From: Acidobacteriota bacterium
GTDB lineage: Bacteria > Acidobacteriota > UBA6911 > RPQK01 > DATIPO01
Direction of reading: 5' to 3'
Length of the DNA stretch: 32,077 bases
Assembly: GCA_035471785.1 (NCBI GenBank)
Contig: DATIPQ010000048.1
Coordinates: 1-32,077 of the forward strand
This document shows, one piece after another, positions 8,415-16,535 of the stretch. Position 1 is the stretch's first letter, and the number at the start of each line of letters is the position of its first letter. The notes beneath the pieces are model-generated. The model searched no databases and was not told the origin of the DNA. It saw only the letters and a program-made list of their open reading frames with translations. Position numbers and translations under genes: made by a program.

Positions 8415-10108
8415 GGCTTGCCTCCCGGAGCTGCTTTCAGTTCCCGCGGCGACTCGCCCTGGAGCAGGCGGTAGAAGCGGTTGGCGGCGATGTCGGTGAA
8501 GACCTGGCTGCTTCCGTCGGGCCAGCGCACATGCATCTTGTTCACCTTCTCATGGCCGGCCAGGCCGAAGTGCAGCCGCAGGTCGCTGCCCGACTGAAAG
8601 CTGACGCCCGCCTGCACTTCCTGGGACTGGCGAAAGGAGTCCGTCTCGATGGTCACCACGGCGCCCACCGCGTCGCGGTTGCTTTTTTCCCCTGCCAGCA
8701 GGTGGACGTTGATCCAGTGACCGGCCTGGTTGCCCCCCTCGTTGCGCAGCAGTTGAGGACGCCCGTCCAGGTTGTTGATGGCGATGTCGATGTCGCCGTC
8801 CTGGTCATAGTCGGCGAAAGCCGCGCCGCGCGAGGCCGAAGGAACCAGCAGGTCGGCCCCGGACGATCCGGTGACGTTCTGGAAGCCCTGGCCGTCATTG
8901 CGGTAGAGCAGCTTGGGCTGCAGGTAGCGGGTGCCGATGGCGAATTCATCGACCTGAGGATAGACGTGCCCGTTGGCCACGAAGAGATCCATCCAGCCAT
9001 CGTTGTCGTAGTCGAAGAACTGGGTGCCCCAGCCCAGCATCTGGCGGCTTGAGAATCCCAGTCCGGAGGCGTAGCTGTGGTCGCGGAAGAGTCCTTGGCC
9101 CTGGTTGCGGTAGAGGGTGTTGTGGTCGTCCGAGAAATGGGTCACGTAGAGGTCGACCTGCCCGTCGCGGTCGTAGTCGCCCATGGCGATGCCCATACCG
9201 GCTTGAGCGTTGCCGTCCTCGCTGAATGCCGTGCCGGCCATCAGGGCCGTCTCTTTGAAAGTGCCGTCGCCCTGGTTGATGAAATGCAGGTTGGCCATCG
9301 AGTCGTTGGCCACGTAAAGGTCGGGATCGCCGTCGCCGTCGGTGTCTCCCCAGATGACCCCCAAGCCGAAGGAGGGTTTGACGGCGCCCACGCCTGAAGC
9401 GGACGTCACATCGGCAAAAGTGCCATCGCCCTTGTTGCGGTAGAGAACGTCGGCGGCGCCTTTCATGCCCTTGGGTCCGCAGTGCACCTTGAGAGCCCGG
9501 TAGTTGCAGGAGCGCTGGTGGGCCTTCTCGAATTCGTAGTCGACGTAGTTGACGACATAGAGGTCGAGATTCCCGTCTCCGTCGTAATCGCCCCAGGCCG
9601 CTGAGGATCCCCAGCCCGCGTGGTCCACCCCGGCCTGCTTGGCGATGTCGGTAAAGGTGCCGTCCCCGTTGTTGCGGAAGAGGTGGTTGGGCCCGAAGTT
9701 GCAGACATAAAGATCGCTGTCGCCGTCGTTGTCGAAATCGACGGCCACGGCGCCCATGCCCCAGTGCAGGCCCTCTACTCCGGCGCGGGCGGTAACGTTT
9801 TCGAAAGTGCCGTCGCCGCGGTTGCGGAAAAGGGCGTTGGAAGCGCTTCGCGAGCCGCTGCGCAGGCCTTCCCAGGTGCCCCCGTTGACGAAATAGAGGT
9901 CGAGCGAGCCGTCGCCGTCGAAGTCGATCCAGGTCACTCCGCCGCTCATGGTGTCGAGCAGCGCAGCCTTGTCGGGGCTGCCGCTCACGTGCTGAAAATC
10001 CAGCCCCGTTTGGGCCGCCACGTCGACGAATTGCACCTGGCCCGCCAACAGAAAAAGGGAAAGCATCAACATCAACCCAACAAGTATAGACGAATCCCCC
10101 TCTCCCAC
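8411..10108 (-). CDS. CRTAC1-type FG-GAP/VCBS repeat protein with ASPIC/UnbV domain
   Basis: About 565 residues with an N-terminal hydrophobic export segment (about 8-24). Seven Asp-rich calcium-binding loops are visible: DFDGDGSLDLYF, DFDNDGDSDLYV, DYDGDGNLDLYV, DTDGDGDPDLYV, DYDRDGQVDLYV, DYDNDGWMDLFV and DYDQDGDIDIAI. This is the pattern of an integrin-like FG-GAP propeller. The C-terminus (about 470-545) holds an ASPIC/UnbV module with NRDAVGAVV and MHVRWPDGS. Such proteins are secreted or surface-bound, and their ligands are mostly unknown. It is the first gene of the operon. The start is uncertain: the frame opens with a GTG at 10108 lacking a clear ribosome-binding site, while a GAGGGGGA tract sits just inside it and could serve a TTG or ATG around residues 12-13. 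Confidence 0.85.
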   Translation of the reverse strand: MGEGDSSILVGLMLMLSLFLLAGQVQFVDVAAQTGLDFQHVSGSPDKAALLDTMSGGVTWIDFDGDGSLDLYFVNGGTWEGLRSGSRSASNALFRNRGDGTFENVTARAGVEGLHWGMGAVAVDFDNDGDSDLYVCNFGPNHLFRNNGDGTFTDIAKQAGVDHAGWGSSAAWGDYDGDGNLDLYVVNYVDYEFEKAHQRSCNYRALKVHCGPKGMKGAADVLYRNKGDGTFADVTSASGVGAVKPSFGLGVIWGDTDGDGDPDLYVANDSMANLHFINQGDGTFKETALMAGTAFSEDGNAQAGMGIAMGDYDRDGQVDLYVTHFSDDHNTLYRNQGQGLFRDHSYASGLGFSSRQMLGWGTQFFDYDNDGWMDLFVANGHVYPQVDEFAIGTRYLQPKLLYRNDGQGFQNVTGSSGADLLVPSASRGAAFADYDQDGDIDIAINNLDGRPQLLRNEGGNQAGHWINVHLLAGEKSNRDAVGAVVTIETDSFRQSQEVQAGVSFQSGSDLRLHFGLAGHEKVNKMHVRWPDGSSQVFTDIAANRFYRLLQGESPRELKAAPGGKP

Positions 10109-10276
10109 GTGCCCGATGTGTTCCGAGGTCGGGCCGTTTGGCGGACTCGGTCAGTCTGCTAAAAAATTCGCTTGCGTCTGCGACGAGTGGGGGCATGGGG
10201 TATCCTAAGAGGCATGCAGCGGGGACAGGCGACCCAGATTCACAGACCTCGCGAAAGGCTTTTTGCGGGGGGACGG
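10109..10276. promoter_or_regulatory. Divergent intergenic region between the six-gene operon and the propeller gene
   Basis: Both transcripts must start in or near this 168-base stretch. I see a run of six A at 10161-10166 and a weak TATCCT (10201-10206) facing right, but no convincing -35 element for either direction. The region is listed for its position, not because a promoter was recognised. Confidence 0.4.
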
Positions 10277-12967
10277 ATGACGGGAGTCTGCTTGCTTTCG
10301 GCCTGCCTGGTCTTGACGGCCGGCAGCACTTTCGCGCTGGCCGGCTCACAAGTCTGCCGCGTCTTTGAGGTTCCCCTGGGCGACGCGCTGACCGATTTGC
10401 AGGTGGCCGCCATCAGCGCCGATGGAGAGCGAGTGCTCTTTACCACCGCGGCTGATCTGACCGGATCCAATCCCCAGCAGCTCAACCAGGTCTTCGTGGC
10501 GGATTTGCAGATCGGTTCCCTGCAGCAGATCTCCTCCTTCACGGTGGCCCGTGATCCGCAACCGGTGCGGGCCTCGGCCGATCTGGGCCTTGTCGTCTTT
10601 TCCTCCACTTCGGATTTGACGGGAGAGAACGCCGACGGCAGCAGCGAGATCTTCCTGTTGCAAGCGTCCTCAGGAGAGCTGATCCAGATCACCGAATCGC
10701 CGGACCTGAACGGCGACGGGTCCATCCACCCGGTTATCAGCGCCGACGGCAGCCGCATTGCTTTCGTTTCCAGCGACGACGTCATCCAGTCCAACCCCTT
10801 CGGGCCTCAGCTTTTCCTCTACAACGTGGCGGAGGGAACCCTGCAGCAGGTCACCTTGCTGCCCGACCGTCGATTCGGCGTGCCTTCGCTGGACGCCTCC
10901 GGGGGCAGGCTGACCTACGTCGTCTCCGAAGAGGGGGTCAGAGACCGCATCGTTACGATCGATCTGGAGACTCAGCAGGACAGGGTGCTCCTGATCAGCG
11001 AAACCCTCTCCGCTCCCTTCACCAGCGGAGACGGAAGCCGCCTGACCTTCGCCACCAGCGACGATCCCACCTCGGGCAACGCCGATCACAGCGCCGAGAT
11101 CTATTTGCTCAGCCAGGTGTCGGATGCCGAGACTTCCTTGCAGCAGGTCACTCACAGCTTCCGCTCTCAGGGATTGGCTTCCATTGGCGCCCCCTCGATG
11201 AGCGCCGACGGGCTGCGCATCGTTTTCCCATCCCAGATCGACCTTACCGGACGCAACCCGTTCGGCAGCTTCCAACTGTACAGTTTCGATCTTGAAGAGC
11301 GCGACCTGGTGCAGGTTACGAGAGGAGACAGCGCCGTGTTAGGGGGGCAGATCCCGCTCAGCGCCGATGGACGCCGGATGGCTTTCGTGACCTCCCTGGA
11401 CACGGCAGGCCAGAGTCCTCAGGCGCCGCGCTCTCTGCGCTGGGCCCAATGCAGGATTCGTCCTCTGCCGCTGCTGGTCTTTCCCCAGGTGGCCGACGGC
11501 GGAGGCATCCGCTCCGAGGTGATTTTGACCAATCCCGGACGCAGCCTTGACCAGGGACATATCGTCTTCCGCGACCGGTCGGGGGCGCCTCTGCAACTGA
11601 GCTTCGAGGGGCAAGCGGCCAGCCGGGTCGACTTCTCGGTGAGTCCCGGCGGCACCTTCAAGCTGGTCAGCGATGCGGGAGAGGATCTGAGGCTGGGTTA
11701 TGCCGAGGTCTTTTCCCAGGTCTCGAGCTCTCGCCTCTCAGGCAGCCTCATCTTCACTCTCAACGGAGAAGTGTCGGTCACCGGCCAGCCGCCCGGCAAG
11801 GAATACCACGTTTTCACCGAGAGTCGGGCAGACTCCAAGTCGGGAGTGGCCCTGGCCAACGTTTCCACCCGGGCCGCCGACATTCAACTCACCCTGCGCG
11901 ATGCCGACGGCTCCATTCTGCGCCAGCGCAGCCTCAATTTGGCGGGAGGAGAAGGTGTTTCTTCTTTCATCGACGAACTCTTCCCCGATGCTCCGGCGGC
12001 TTTCGGCGGCTCTCTTCATGCCCGCTCCGATCGGTTTTTCGCCATGATGGGGTTGCGCCAAAGCTCCGACTTGTCCCTTTCCAGCCTGAGCGGCGCCCCC
12101 ACGGCTTTCCCCAATGCCGCTTCCCAGATGCTTTTCTACCTCGACGCTGGGATCGACCTGACGGCGCTGGACTTGACTCCTCAGCGATTGGCTGAGGGAA
12201 CGGTCAGCGAGCTGACCGGCTTCTCGGCTTCGCAGAACCCCCATCTGATCGAACTCGTCAACATCCATCCCGCTCAAGCTGTCACCCTCCATCTCCGCTA
12301 TTTCAATGATCGTTGCCGCCAGGTGCTCGAATTTCTGCTGGTGCTGGACTGCGGGGAGACCCGGCTCATCGATCCCTTCGACCTGGACATTCCGGCCACC
12401 ACCTTCGACACCCGCGAATGGATTTTCCAGGGGGCCCCCGGAGGCGGGGCCGGACTGCGGGGCAGCGACTTCCGCTCGGGACGCTTCGGCCTTTCGGTCA
12501 CCGCCGTGGGGGCTTCCCGCAACATCGACGGCGAAGCCGACCTGATCAGGCCCTGGCAGTTGGGCGAGACTCCGCAATGTGCCCCAGAGGTGGGTGAGAT
12601 CGGCACCCAGCCCGGTCTTAATCCGGCCAATCTCCACAGTTGCAACGCCCTTCCCATGTCCTTCGATTACCTGCTGGGCCGCCAAGTTGCCGACGGCAGC
12701 GCCGATTCCTGCCAGGGGCCGCTGTGGATTGCCGACGAACAATTGCGCTCGGAAAGCCAAGTCACTCGCCAACTGATCCTGCGCCAGCCGGGAGCCGGGC
12801 TGTTTTCGTGCTTGGAACCGGTAGAAGTTGTCAACTGCTCCCTCATCGAGACCTTGAACCAACTGGGCAGCAGCCACTGCGGAGAGCAGCAGGTGCGGTC
12901 CAGCCTGCTGATCAAATTCCCTCTGCCAACCTTCCAGTTGCTTCCCGGAAACCCGTCCAACCCATAG
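10277..12967 (+). CDS. Large secreted protein: PD40/TolB-like propeller plus Acidobacteria-type beta-rich C-terminus
   Basis: 896 residues. ATG 10277 is preferred because GGGGGGACGG lies directly upstream and the protein then opens with a clean signal peptide (about 1-20). Upstream TTG (10172) and ATG (10214) would bury that signal. Residues about 25-390 form a PD40-type propeller with repeated ISADGERVLFTT / SADGSRIAFVSS / MSADGLRIVFPS blades. About 400-600 holds two beta-sandwich-like segments (FPQVADGGGIRSEVILTNPG and SGVALANVSTRAADIQLTLRD) of a kind common in secreted acidobacterial proteins. The last 150 residues contain several cysteines and no recognised domain. The likely location is extracellular or outer surface, and the function is unknown. 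It is divergent from the six-gene operon. Confidence 0.8.
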   Translation: MTGVCLLSACLVLTAGSTFALAGSQVCRVFEVPLGDALTDLQVAAISADGERVLFTTAADLTGSNPQQLNQVFVADLQIGSLQQISSFTVARDPQPVRASADLGLVVFSSTSDLTGENADGSSEIFLLQASSGELIQITESPDLNGDGSIHPVISADGSRIAFVSSDDVIQSNPFGPQLFLYNVAEGTLQQVTLLPDRRFGVPSLDASGGRLTYVVSEEGVRDRIVTIDLETQQDRVLLISETLSAPFTSGDGSRLTFATSDDPTSGNADHSAEIYLLSQVSDAETSLQQVTHSFRSQGLASIGAPSMSADGLRIVFPSQIDLTGRNPFGSFQLYSFDLEERDLVQVTRGDSAVLGGQIPLSADGRRMAFVTSLDTAGQSPQAPRSLRWAQCRIRPLPLLVFPQVADGGGIRSEVILTNPGRSLDQGHIVFRDRSGAPLQLSFEGQAASRVDFSVSPGGTFKLVSDAGEDLRLGYAEVFSQVSSSRLSGSLIFTLNGEVSVTGQPPGKEYHVFTESRADSKSGVALANVSTRAADIQLTLRDADGSILRQRSLNLAGGEGVSSFIDELFPDAPAAFGGSLHARSDRFFAMMGLRQSSDLSLSSLSGAPTAFPNAASQMLFYLDAGIDLTALDLTPQRLAEGTVSELTGFSASQNPHLIELVNIHPAQAVTLHLRYFNDRCRQVLEFLLVLDCGETRLIDPFDLDIPATTFDTREWIFQGAPGGGAGLRGSDFRSGRFGLSVTAVGASRNIDGEADLIRPWQLGETPQCAPEVGEIGTQPGLNPANLHSCNALPMSFDYLLGRQVADGSADSCQGPLWIADEQLRSESQVTRQLILRQPGAGLFSCLEPVEVVNCSLIETLNQLGSSHCGEQQVRSSLLIKFPLPTFQLLPGNPSNP

Positions 12968-13053
12968 AGCCCCGCAGCGAGCCTTTTCACCTAGCGATCC
13001 TCCCCATTGTGGGCATTTCACACAGTTGCAGCGCGGTTTCAGGGCCCTGGTGC

Positions 13054-13069
13054 TGGCATGAGGATTGCA
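13054..13069 (+). promoter_or_regulatory. Candidate sigma-54 (-24/-12) promoter for the universal stress gene
   Basis: The sequence TGGCATGAGGATTGCA matches the sigma-54 consensus TGGCAC-R-N4-TTGCW with one mismatch. The invariant GG and GC are separated by exactly ten bases. Transcription would start near 13080, leaving a leader of about 30 bases that contains the GGGAGGTGAG ribosome-binding site of the gene at 13109. A CAGGGCCCTG palindrome lies about ten bases upstream. No rpoN or enhancer-binding protein gene is in the window. Confidence 0.55.
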
Positions 13070-13108
13070 AGGATTCAGTGCGAAGCCGGCTCCCTCGGGA
13101 GGTGAGCC

Positions 13109-13582
13109 ATGCAAATGAAGAAAGTCATTGCCGCCACCGATTTCTCAGAGGCCTCCCTAGTGGCCTTGGAAACGGTTTTCAACCTGAACCTTGAAAATGA
13201 CGCGACAATTTATCTGGTTCACGTCTTGGACATGCCGGCTGGAATCGATCCTATGGGAACGCTGGGGCCTTCCTTGAACGAATTCAAGGAAGAAGCCCGG
13301 CAAAAACTGGAGCGGATGGTTCCCGCCAACGTGCCCGCGGGAGTGGACATTCAGTTGGTGGTCTTGCGGGGGACGCCTTCTAAGGCGATTTCAGATTTTG
13401 CCCTCGAGCAGGACGCCGATCTGATTGTGGTTTCCACTCATGGCCGCAGCGGACTGGCGCGGCTGCTCATGGGCAGCACGGCTGAAACCCTGCTGCGCAA
13501 AGCGCCTTGCCAGGTCTTGGTGGCCAAGCACAAGGCGACCCTCCACCAGAACCTTCCCGAGGAAGAAACGATAGGGGCTTAA
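13109..13582 (+). CDS. Universal stress protein, UspA family
   Basis: 157 residues, a single Usp domain of normal length. The N-terminal strand VIAATDFSEAS carries the conserved Asp of the nucleotide pocket (D11). The C-terminal part has the ATP-binding signature STHGRSGLARLLMGSTAETLLRKAPCQVLVAK-type pattern, here written as THGRSG followed by MGST, so it is probably an ATP-binding cytoplasmic member. GGGAGGTGAG precedes ATG 13109; an in-frame ATG two codons later is possible. The gene stands alone, with a sigma-54-like promoter upstream and a strong hairpin terminator downstream. The exact stress signal cannot be deduced from the sequence. Confidence 0.92.
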   Translation: MQMKKVIAATDFSEASLVALETVFNLNLENDATIYLVHVLDMPAGIDPMGTLGPSLNEFKEEARQKLERMVPANVPAGVDIQLVVLRGTPSKAISDFALEQDADLIVVSTHGRSGLARLLMGSTAETLLRKAPCQVLVAKHKATLHQNLPEEETIGA

Positions 13583-13600
13583 AGCCCAAAGATCCTAGCG

Positions 13601-13654
13601 AAAAACCGGGCCGCTTTCATCGCCGCGTGGCGATGGGCGGCCCGGTCCTCTTTT
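13601..13654. terminator. Bidirectional compound-hairpin terminator
   Basis: An outer perfect 10-bp stem ACCGGGCCGC (13605-13614) / GCGGCCCGGT (13637-13646) encloses an inner perfect 7-bp stem CATCGCC/GGCGATG with loop GCGT. TCCTCTTTT follows on the plus strand and AAAAA precedes it, which is a T-tract on the minus strand. It begins 19 bases after the stress gene's stop, so it terminates that gene and could also stop minus-strand transcripts. Confidence 0.85.
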
Positions 13655-13705
13655 AGGGGACAATTTCAAGAACCGTCCCGTTCTTTGCTGCCTTGGGATC
13701 TGGTC

Positions 13706-13901
13706 CAGTGCGTCAGAAGCTATGAGCCACCTTGTCGCGTTATTCCACGCTTTCAGCGTTCGGCCCTTTACCGTCTGACACCCAGGGTGGCGCCGCCGTC
13801 TCGCTTGCGCTCGCCGGGGCTGACCCTGGGCTGGCGAATCTGTCCCCTTCAGGGACAAGAAACGGCGGCCCTGGCTCAGAATTTAAGACCGGCAGCACTA
13901 G
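13706..13901. repeat. MITE/REP-like element, copy 2
   Basis: The left end CAGTGCGTCAGAAG...TGAGCCACC (13706-13732) and right end CTGGCTCAGAA...GCACTAG (13871-13901) are imperfect inverted repeats of each other. Internal hairpins include ACGCT/AGCGT (about 13747-13759), CCCAGGGT/ACCCTGGG (13781-13788 / 13823-13830) and TGTCCC/GGGACA with loop CTTCA (13841-13857). Most of 13764-13901 is nearly identical to copy 1 but lacks the 57-bp tandem expansion. It fills the gap between the stress gene and the convergent M36 peptidase gene, and its CTA at 13898-13900 is the peptidase stop codon. Confidence 0.85.
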
Positions 13902-15823
13902 CGGCAGGTCTGGTTGCCCGGACGTCCCCTGCACTTGTTGGAGCAGCACTCGCTGTCGGAGGAACAGGAGCCGCCGGCTCCGGTGCACTGGGGAGGATCT
14001 CCTCCTCCTCCGCACTCCTGGGGAAGGTCGAAGGACTCGGTGATGTCGACGTTGCCCCCGAAAGGACCTCCCGAGATGGTGGCCGCAGCGCCGTCGCCGA
14101 TGCCGAAGGCGGCCGCCGCTTCCCAGATCAGGCAGTCATGAACGGAATCGGGCGAAGCGGCCAGCATGCCGTCTCGCATGTCTTCCATGGCCGGCCCGGA
14201 GGGCGTGAAGTTCATGCCGTCGACGATGTAGTCCCAGAGCGTGTCTTTGGGAATGCTGTTGGCTTGGAACAGCTCCCACATGCGCCACACCGTGGCAGCC
14301 CAGATCTCGCCGTCGAAATGGACGCTGCTGCCGGTGAAATCGCCGTAGGTGCGGGAATAGTTGGTGTAGGGCTCGGAACGGATGCCGACTGGGTCGTTGA
14401 AGGAGTATTCGCCCACCCTGTCATCGTCGTTGGTGAGGATGGCCAGCACGTCCGACTCGCCTTCGCCGATGGCTCCCGACATGGGGCCAGACATGTTGCC
14501 GATCATGCGCCAGGTCAGCCCGTGGCCGTACTCATGCCAGGGGATGTCGGAGTCCAGATCGCCGTCGCGGCGGGGCGTGCTGAAGGTCCACAGGTACATC
14601 TGCATGCGAGGGTTGGAGCCGTCCGAAGGCGTGGCGAAGTTGGCGTTGTTGGTGCTGCCGCCGTCCTGGGCCTCGACGTTGACCGAGTCGGAGCCCGATC
14701 CGCCGTTGCCGAAATTGTCTTCCTGAAAGTTGCCCGCCGACTCCACGAAGCCATGGCTGTAGAGCTTGTCGTGGATGACGTTGCACAAGTAGAAGAGGTT
14801 CTGCACCGCCACCGCCGGATTGTCGCCCGAGGTGGGATCGATGCTCAGGTTGGCCGAAGCCAAGAAGTTGCCGTCGGTGACCGAAGTGCCGCCCGCGTCG
14901 GGAGCGTTGTTGTTGTCGTGGTCAAGATAGGCGTGGCAGTTGTTGCCGCTGATGTTGATGGTGGTCTGACCGGAAGCGAAGAGCCAGCCGACGGGCGACT
15001 CGGCGTTGCCCGAGCCAGGCCCCGAAACCACCGTCTGAGAGGAATTCCCGGGATGATCGGGAAAGATGTTGTAGGAATCGACGGCCGTACGCAGTTGCGT
15101 GGCCAGAAGGCGTCCGTTTCCGTCCACGAGAGTCTCGTGAAGAATATTGTCGTCCTGAGTCCAGGTTTCGACCGCGAAGCCTTCGCGCAGTGAACCGTCC
15201 TGCATGGGAATGGCCACCCGCGTCACCTTGGGACTGCGATAGAAAAAACCGTAGTTGGTGAATTGCGTGGTGCGCTCGCGCTGGGAAACCTCGTCCAGGT
15301 CGGTCGGCTGAGCCGGGTAAAGGGCTCTGAGGACTGAGGACAGCGCCTGGCGCTCGCCGATCACGGCCGGCCGGATGCCTTCTTGGGGGACCTCAACCAG
15401 GTTTTCGATCAGGTGAACCAGGCTGCCGTCCGCCCTCATGGCCGCTCTCACGTAGGTTCCGTACACGCGCAGTCCGTCAACCTCCTGCTCCTGACGCACC
15501 AGGATGAGTTCGTCTTGCTCCGGAGCATTGAGGCGGTGCCTGCGCGGCCGGAAGGGCGAGTCGGCCAGGGAGGGTTGATAACGGGCCGGTCGAATGGAGC
15601 GGACCGTGCGCGCGCTCACCCGCTTCTGGCGCAGAAATGAAGAAATAATCTCACCCACGGGGGCCTGGGAAGGCCCGGTCAGGGCGGAAGTGTCCGAGGA
15701 GAAAACACGGGTTCCCTCAGTGGTGAAGTTGACCGGTTGATCGCTGTCCTGAGCCAGCAGAGCGCCGGTTGTTACAACGGCCAACAGGCCAAAAACTATG
15801 CCAAGTCTAGTCAATAGGTGCAA
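13898..15823 (-). CDS. Secreted M36 (fungalysin) family zinc metallopeptidase with cystine-knot-like tail
   Basis: 641 residues from a TTG start at 15823, chosen because AGGAGG lies 8 bases upstream and a signal peptide (about 1-24) follows at once. The open frame extends 64 codons further but without export or start signals. Residues about 45-240 resemble a fungalysin/thermolysin propeptide (EVDGLRVYGTYVRAAMRADGSLVHLIENLVEV). The catalytic domain contains the zinc motif H430-E-Y-G-H434 and the third-ligand motif GEGESD (E454), in line with M36. The end (613-640) has six cysteines spaced C-x6-C-x5-CC-x3-C-x8-C, the order of an inhibitor cystine knot. The enzyme is presumably secreted as a self-processed zymogen that degrades extracellular protein. 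The TAG stop lies in a repeat element. Confidence 0.9.
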   Translation of the reverse strand: MHLLTRLGIVFGLLAVVTTGALLAQDSDQPVNFTTEGTRVFSSDTSALTGPSQAPVGEIISSFLRQKRVSARTVRSIRPARYQPSLADSPFRPRRHRLNAPEQDELILVRQEQEVDGLRVYGTYVRAAMRADGSLVHLIENLVEVPQEGIRPAVIGERQALSSVLRALYPAQPTDLDEVSQRERTTQFTNYGFFYRSPKVTRVAIPMQDGSLREGFAVETWTQDDNILHETLVDGNGRLLATQLRTAVDSYNIFPDHPGNSSQTVVSGPGSGNAESPVGWLFASGQTTINISGNNCHAYLDHDNNNAPDAGGTSVTDGNFLASANLSIDPTSGDNPAVAVQNLFYLCNVIHDKLYSHGFVESAGNFQEDNFGNGGSGSDSVNVEAQDGGSTNNANFATPSDGSNPRMQMYLWTFSTPRRDGDLDSDIPWHEYGHGLTWRMIGNMSGPMSGAIGEGESDVLAILTNDDDRVGEYSFNDPVGIRSEPYTNYSRTYGDFTGSSVHFDGEIWAATVWRMWELFQANSIPKDTLWDYIVDGMNFTPSGPAMEDMRDGMLAASPDSVHDCLIWEAAAAFGIGDGAAATISGGPFGGNVDITESFDLPQECGGGGDPPQCTGAGGSCSSDSECCSNKCRGRPGNQTCR

Positions 15824-15850
15824 TGTTGCGTCCTCCTGAAAGGATGAACC

Positions 15851-15874
15851 GCCGCACCCGCATGCGGGCGCGGC
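15851..15874. promoter_or_regulatory. 24-bp near-perfect palindrome in the M36 gene leader
   Basis: GCCGCACCCGCA is followed directly by its reverse complement with one mismatch (11 of 12 positions pair). It lies 28 bases upstream of the peptidase start and about 15 bases before its AGGAGG site. It could be a regulator-binding site or a leader hairpin. Confidence 0.45.
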
Positions 15875-16171
15875 CAACTGGAATGCGCTTCGGAACGGGG
15901 CAACCTCTGCCCTGCCGGCGCTTTCCCCAAGGTCAAGTCCTAGTCTGAGCAGTCGCATCGGGAACGATCCGCGCTTGAAAAGATCGCTTGAGTGTCGACT
16001 TGATATATGCGTCACAAAGCAACTAGCGATATTGCCCTGTTTCCTTGGCTTGATTATGAGCCCATGGCCTTCCTGGCCACTCTAGGTTTATTGGGGCTGG
16101 TTCGTCAAGTTTTATTTACTGTATAAGAAAGTGGGTTCAACTTCACTGGAGAACTGGAATCCTTAGCAGGA
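15875..16171. other. Upstream region of the M36 gene, no gene seen
   Basis: This lies between the PilZ gene's stop and the peptidase leader, and it is more AT-rich than its surroundings, especially 15990-16140. It should hold the peptidase promoter on the minus strand, but no candidate has both a good -35 and a good -10 at 16-18 bases. A small inverted repeat TGGCC-ttcc-TGGCC-type occurs near 16066-16078. No open frame with a credible start is visible. Confidence 0.5.
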
Positions 16172-16525
16172 TCAGTCGGACACTTGACCGTGGCGGATGA
16201 TGAGTTGCTCGATGTCGGCGACGGCCTGCGGCGTCAGGTTGCGGAATTCGACTCCGAACCCCAACAGCTTGCCCCGCGGCGTCTTGATGGAACTCCGATG
16301 GCGGACTTCGGCCCCCAGATTGAACTGGCGCTGGCCGTCGGCCGATTTGAGGGCCAGTGTGATGCGGGCGCCTTTGGCGGGACAGACGCTCGACTCCAGG
16401 AAGGCCCCTCCTTCGGAAAGGTCGTGCATGCGCCCCTTGTGGACGGCTCCCTCATGGCGGAAAAGGCAAGCCAGGCTGACGCCCCAGCGGGTGAATCTGC
16501 GGCTAGGCTGTGGTTGTTGAGCCAT
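16172..16525 (-). CDS. PilZ domain protein
   Basis: 117 residues, a stand-alone PilZ domain. Both c-di-GMP contact motifs are present: R9-x3-R13 (RRFTR) and D35-L-S37-E-G-G40. The protein therefore has the residues expected for binding cyclic di-GMP and relaying it to an unknown partner in the cytoplasm. ATG 16525 is supported by AAGAGG four bases upstream. Its leader contains a perfect 9-bp inverted repeat directly before that ribosome-binding site. It is divergent from a small membrane-protein gene, and no motility or exopolysaccharide gene is in the window to suggest a target. Confidence 0.85.
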   Translation of the reverse strand: MAQQPQPSRRFTRWGVSLACLFRHEGAVHKGRMHDLSEGGAFLESSVCPAKGARITLALKSADGQRQFNLGAEVRHRSSIKTPRGKLLGFGVEFRNLTPQAVADIEQLIIRHGQVSD

Positions 16526-16535
16526 GCATCCTCTT

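Noticed and set aside
8946-10349. 467-codon minus-strand frame
   Set aside because: It is very Arg/Pro-rich and is a shifted frame of the Asp-rich FG-GAP repeats of the CRTAC1-type gene.
11738-13114. 458-codon minus-strand frame
   Set aside because: It is antisense to the propeller gene, with no domain or start signal.
13685-15193. 502-codon plus-strand frame
   Set aside because: It begins in the repeat element and runs antisense through the M36 peptidase, whose zinc motifs are clear on the other strand.
15993-16013. TGTCGA followed by CGTC, resembling an ECF42 promoter
   Set aside because: The spacer is only 11 bases, too short to match the TGTCGA-N17-CGAC arrangement, and it points towards no plus-strand gene.
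15824-16015. N-terminal extension of the M36 peptidase
   Set aside because: It would place the signal peptide 64 residues inside the protein. The TTG at 15823 has AGGAGG and a signal peptide directly after it.
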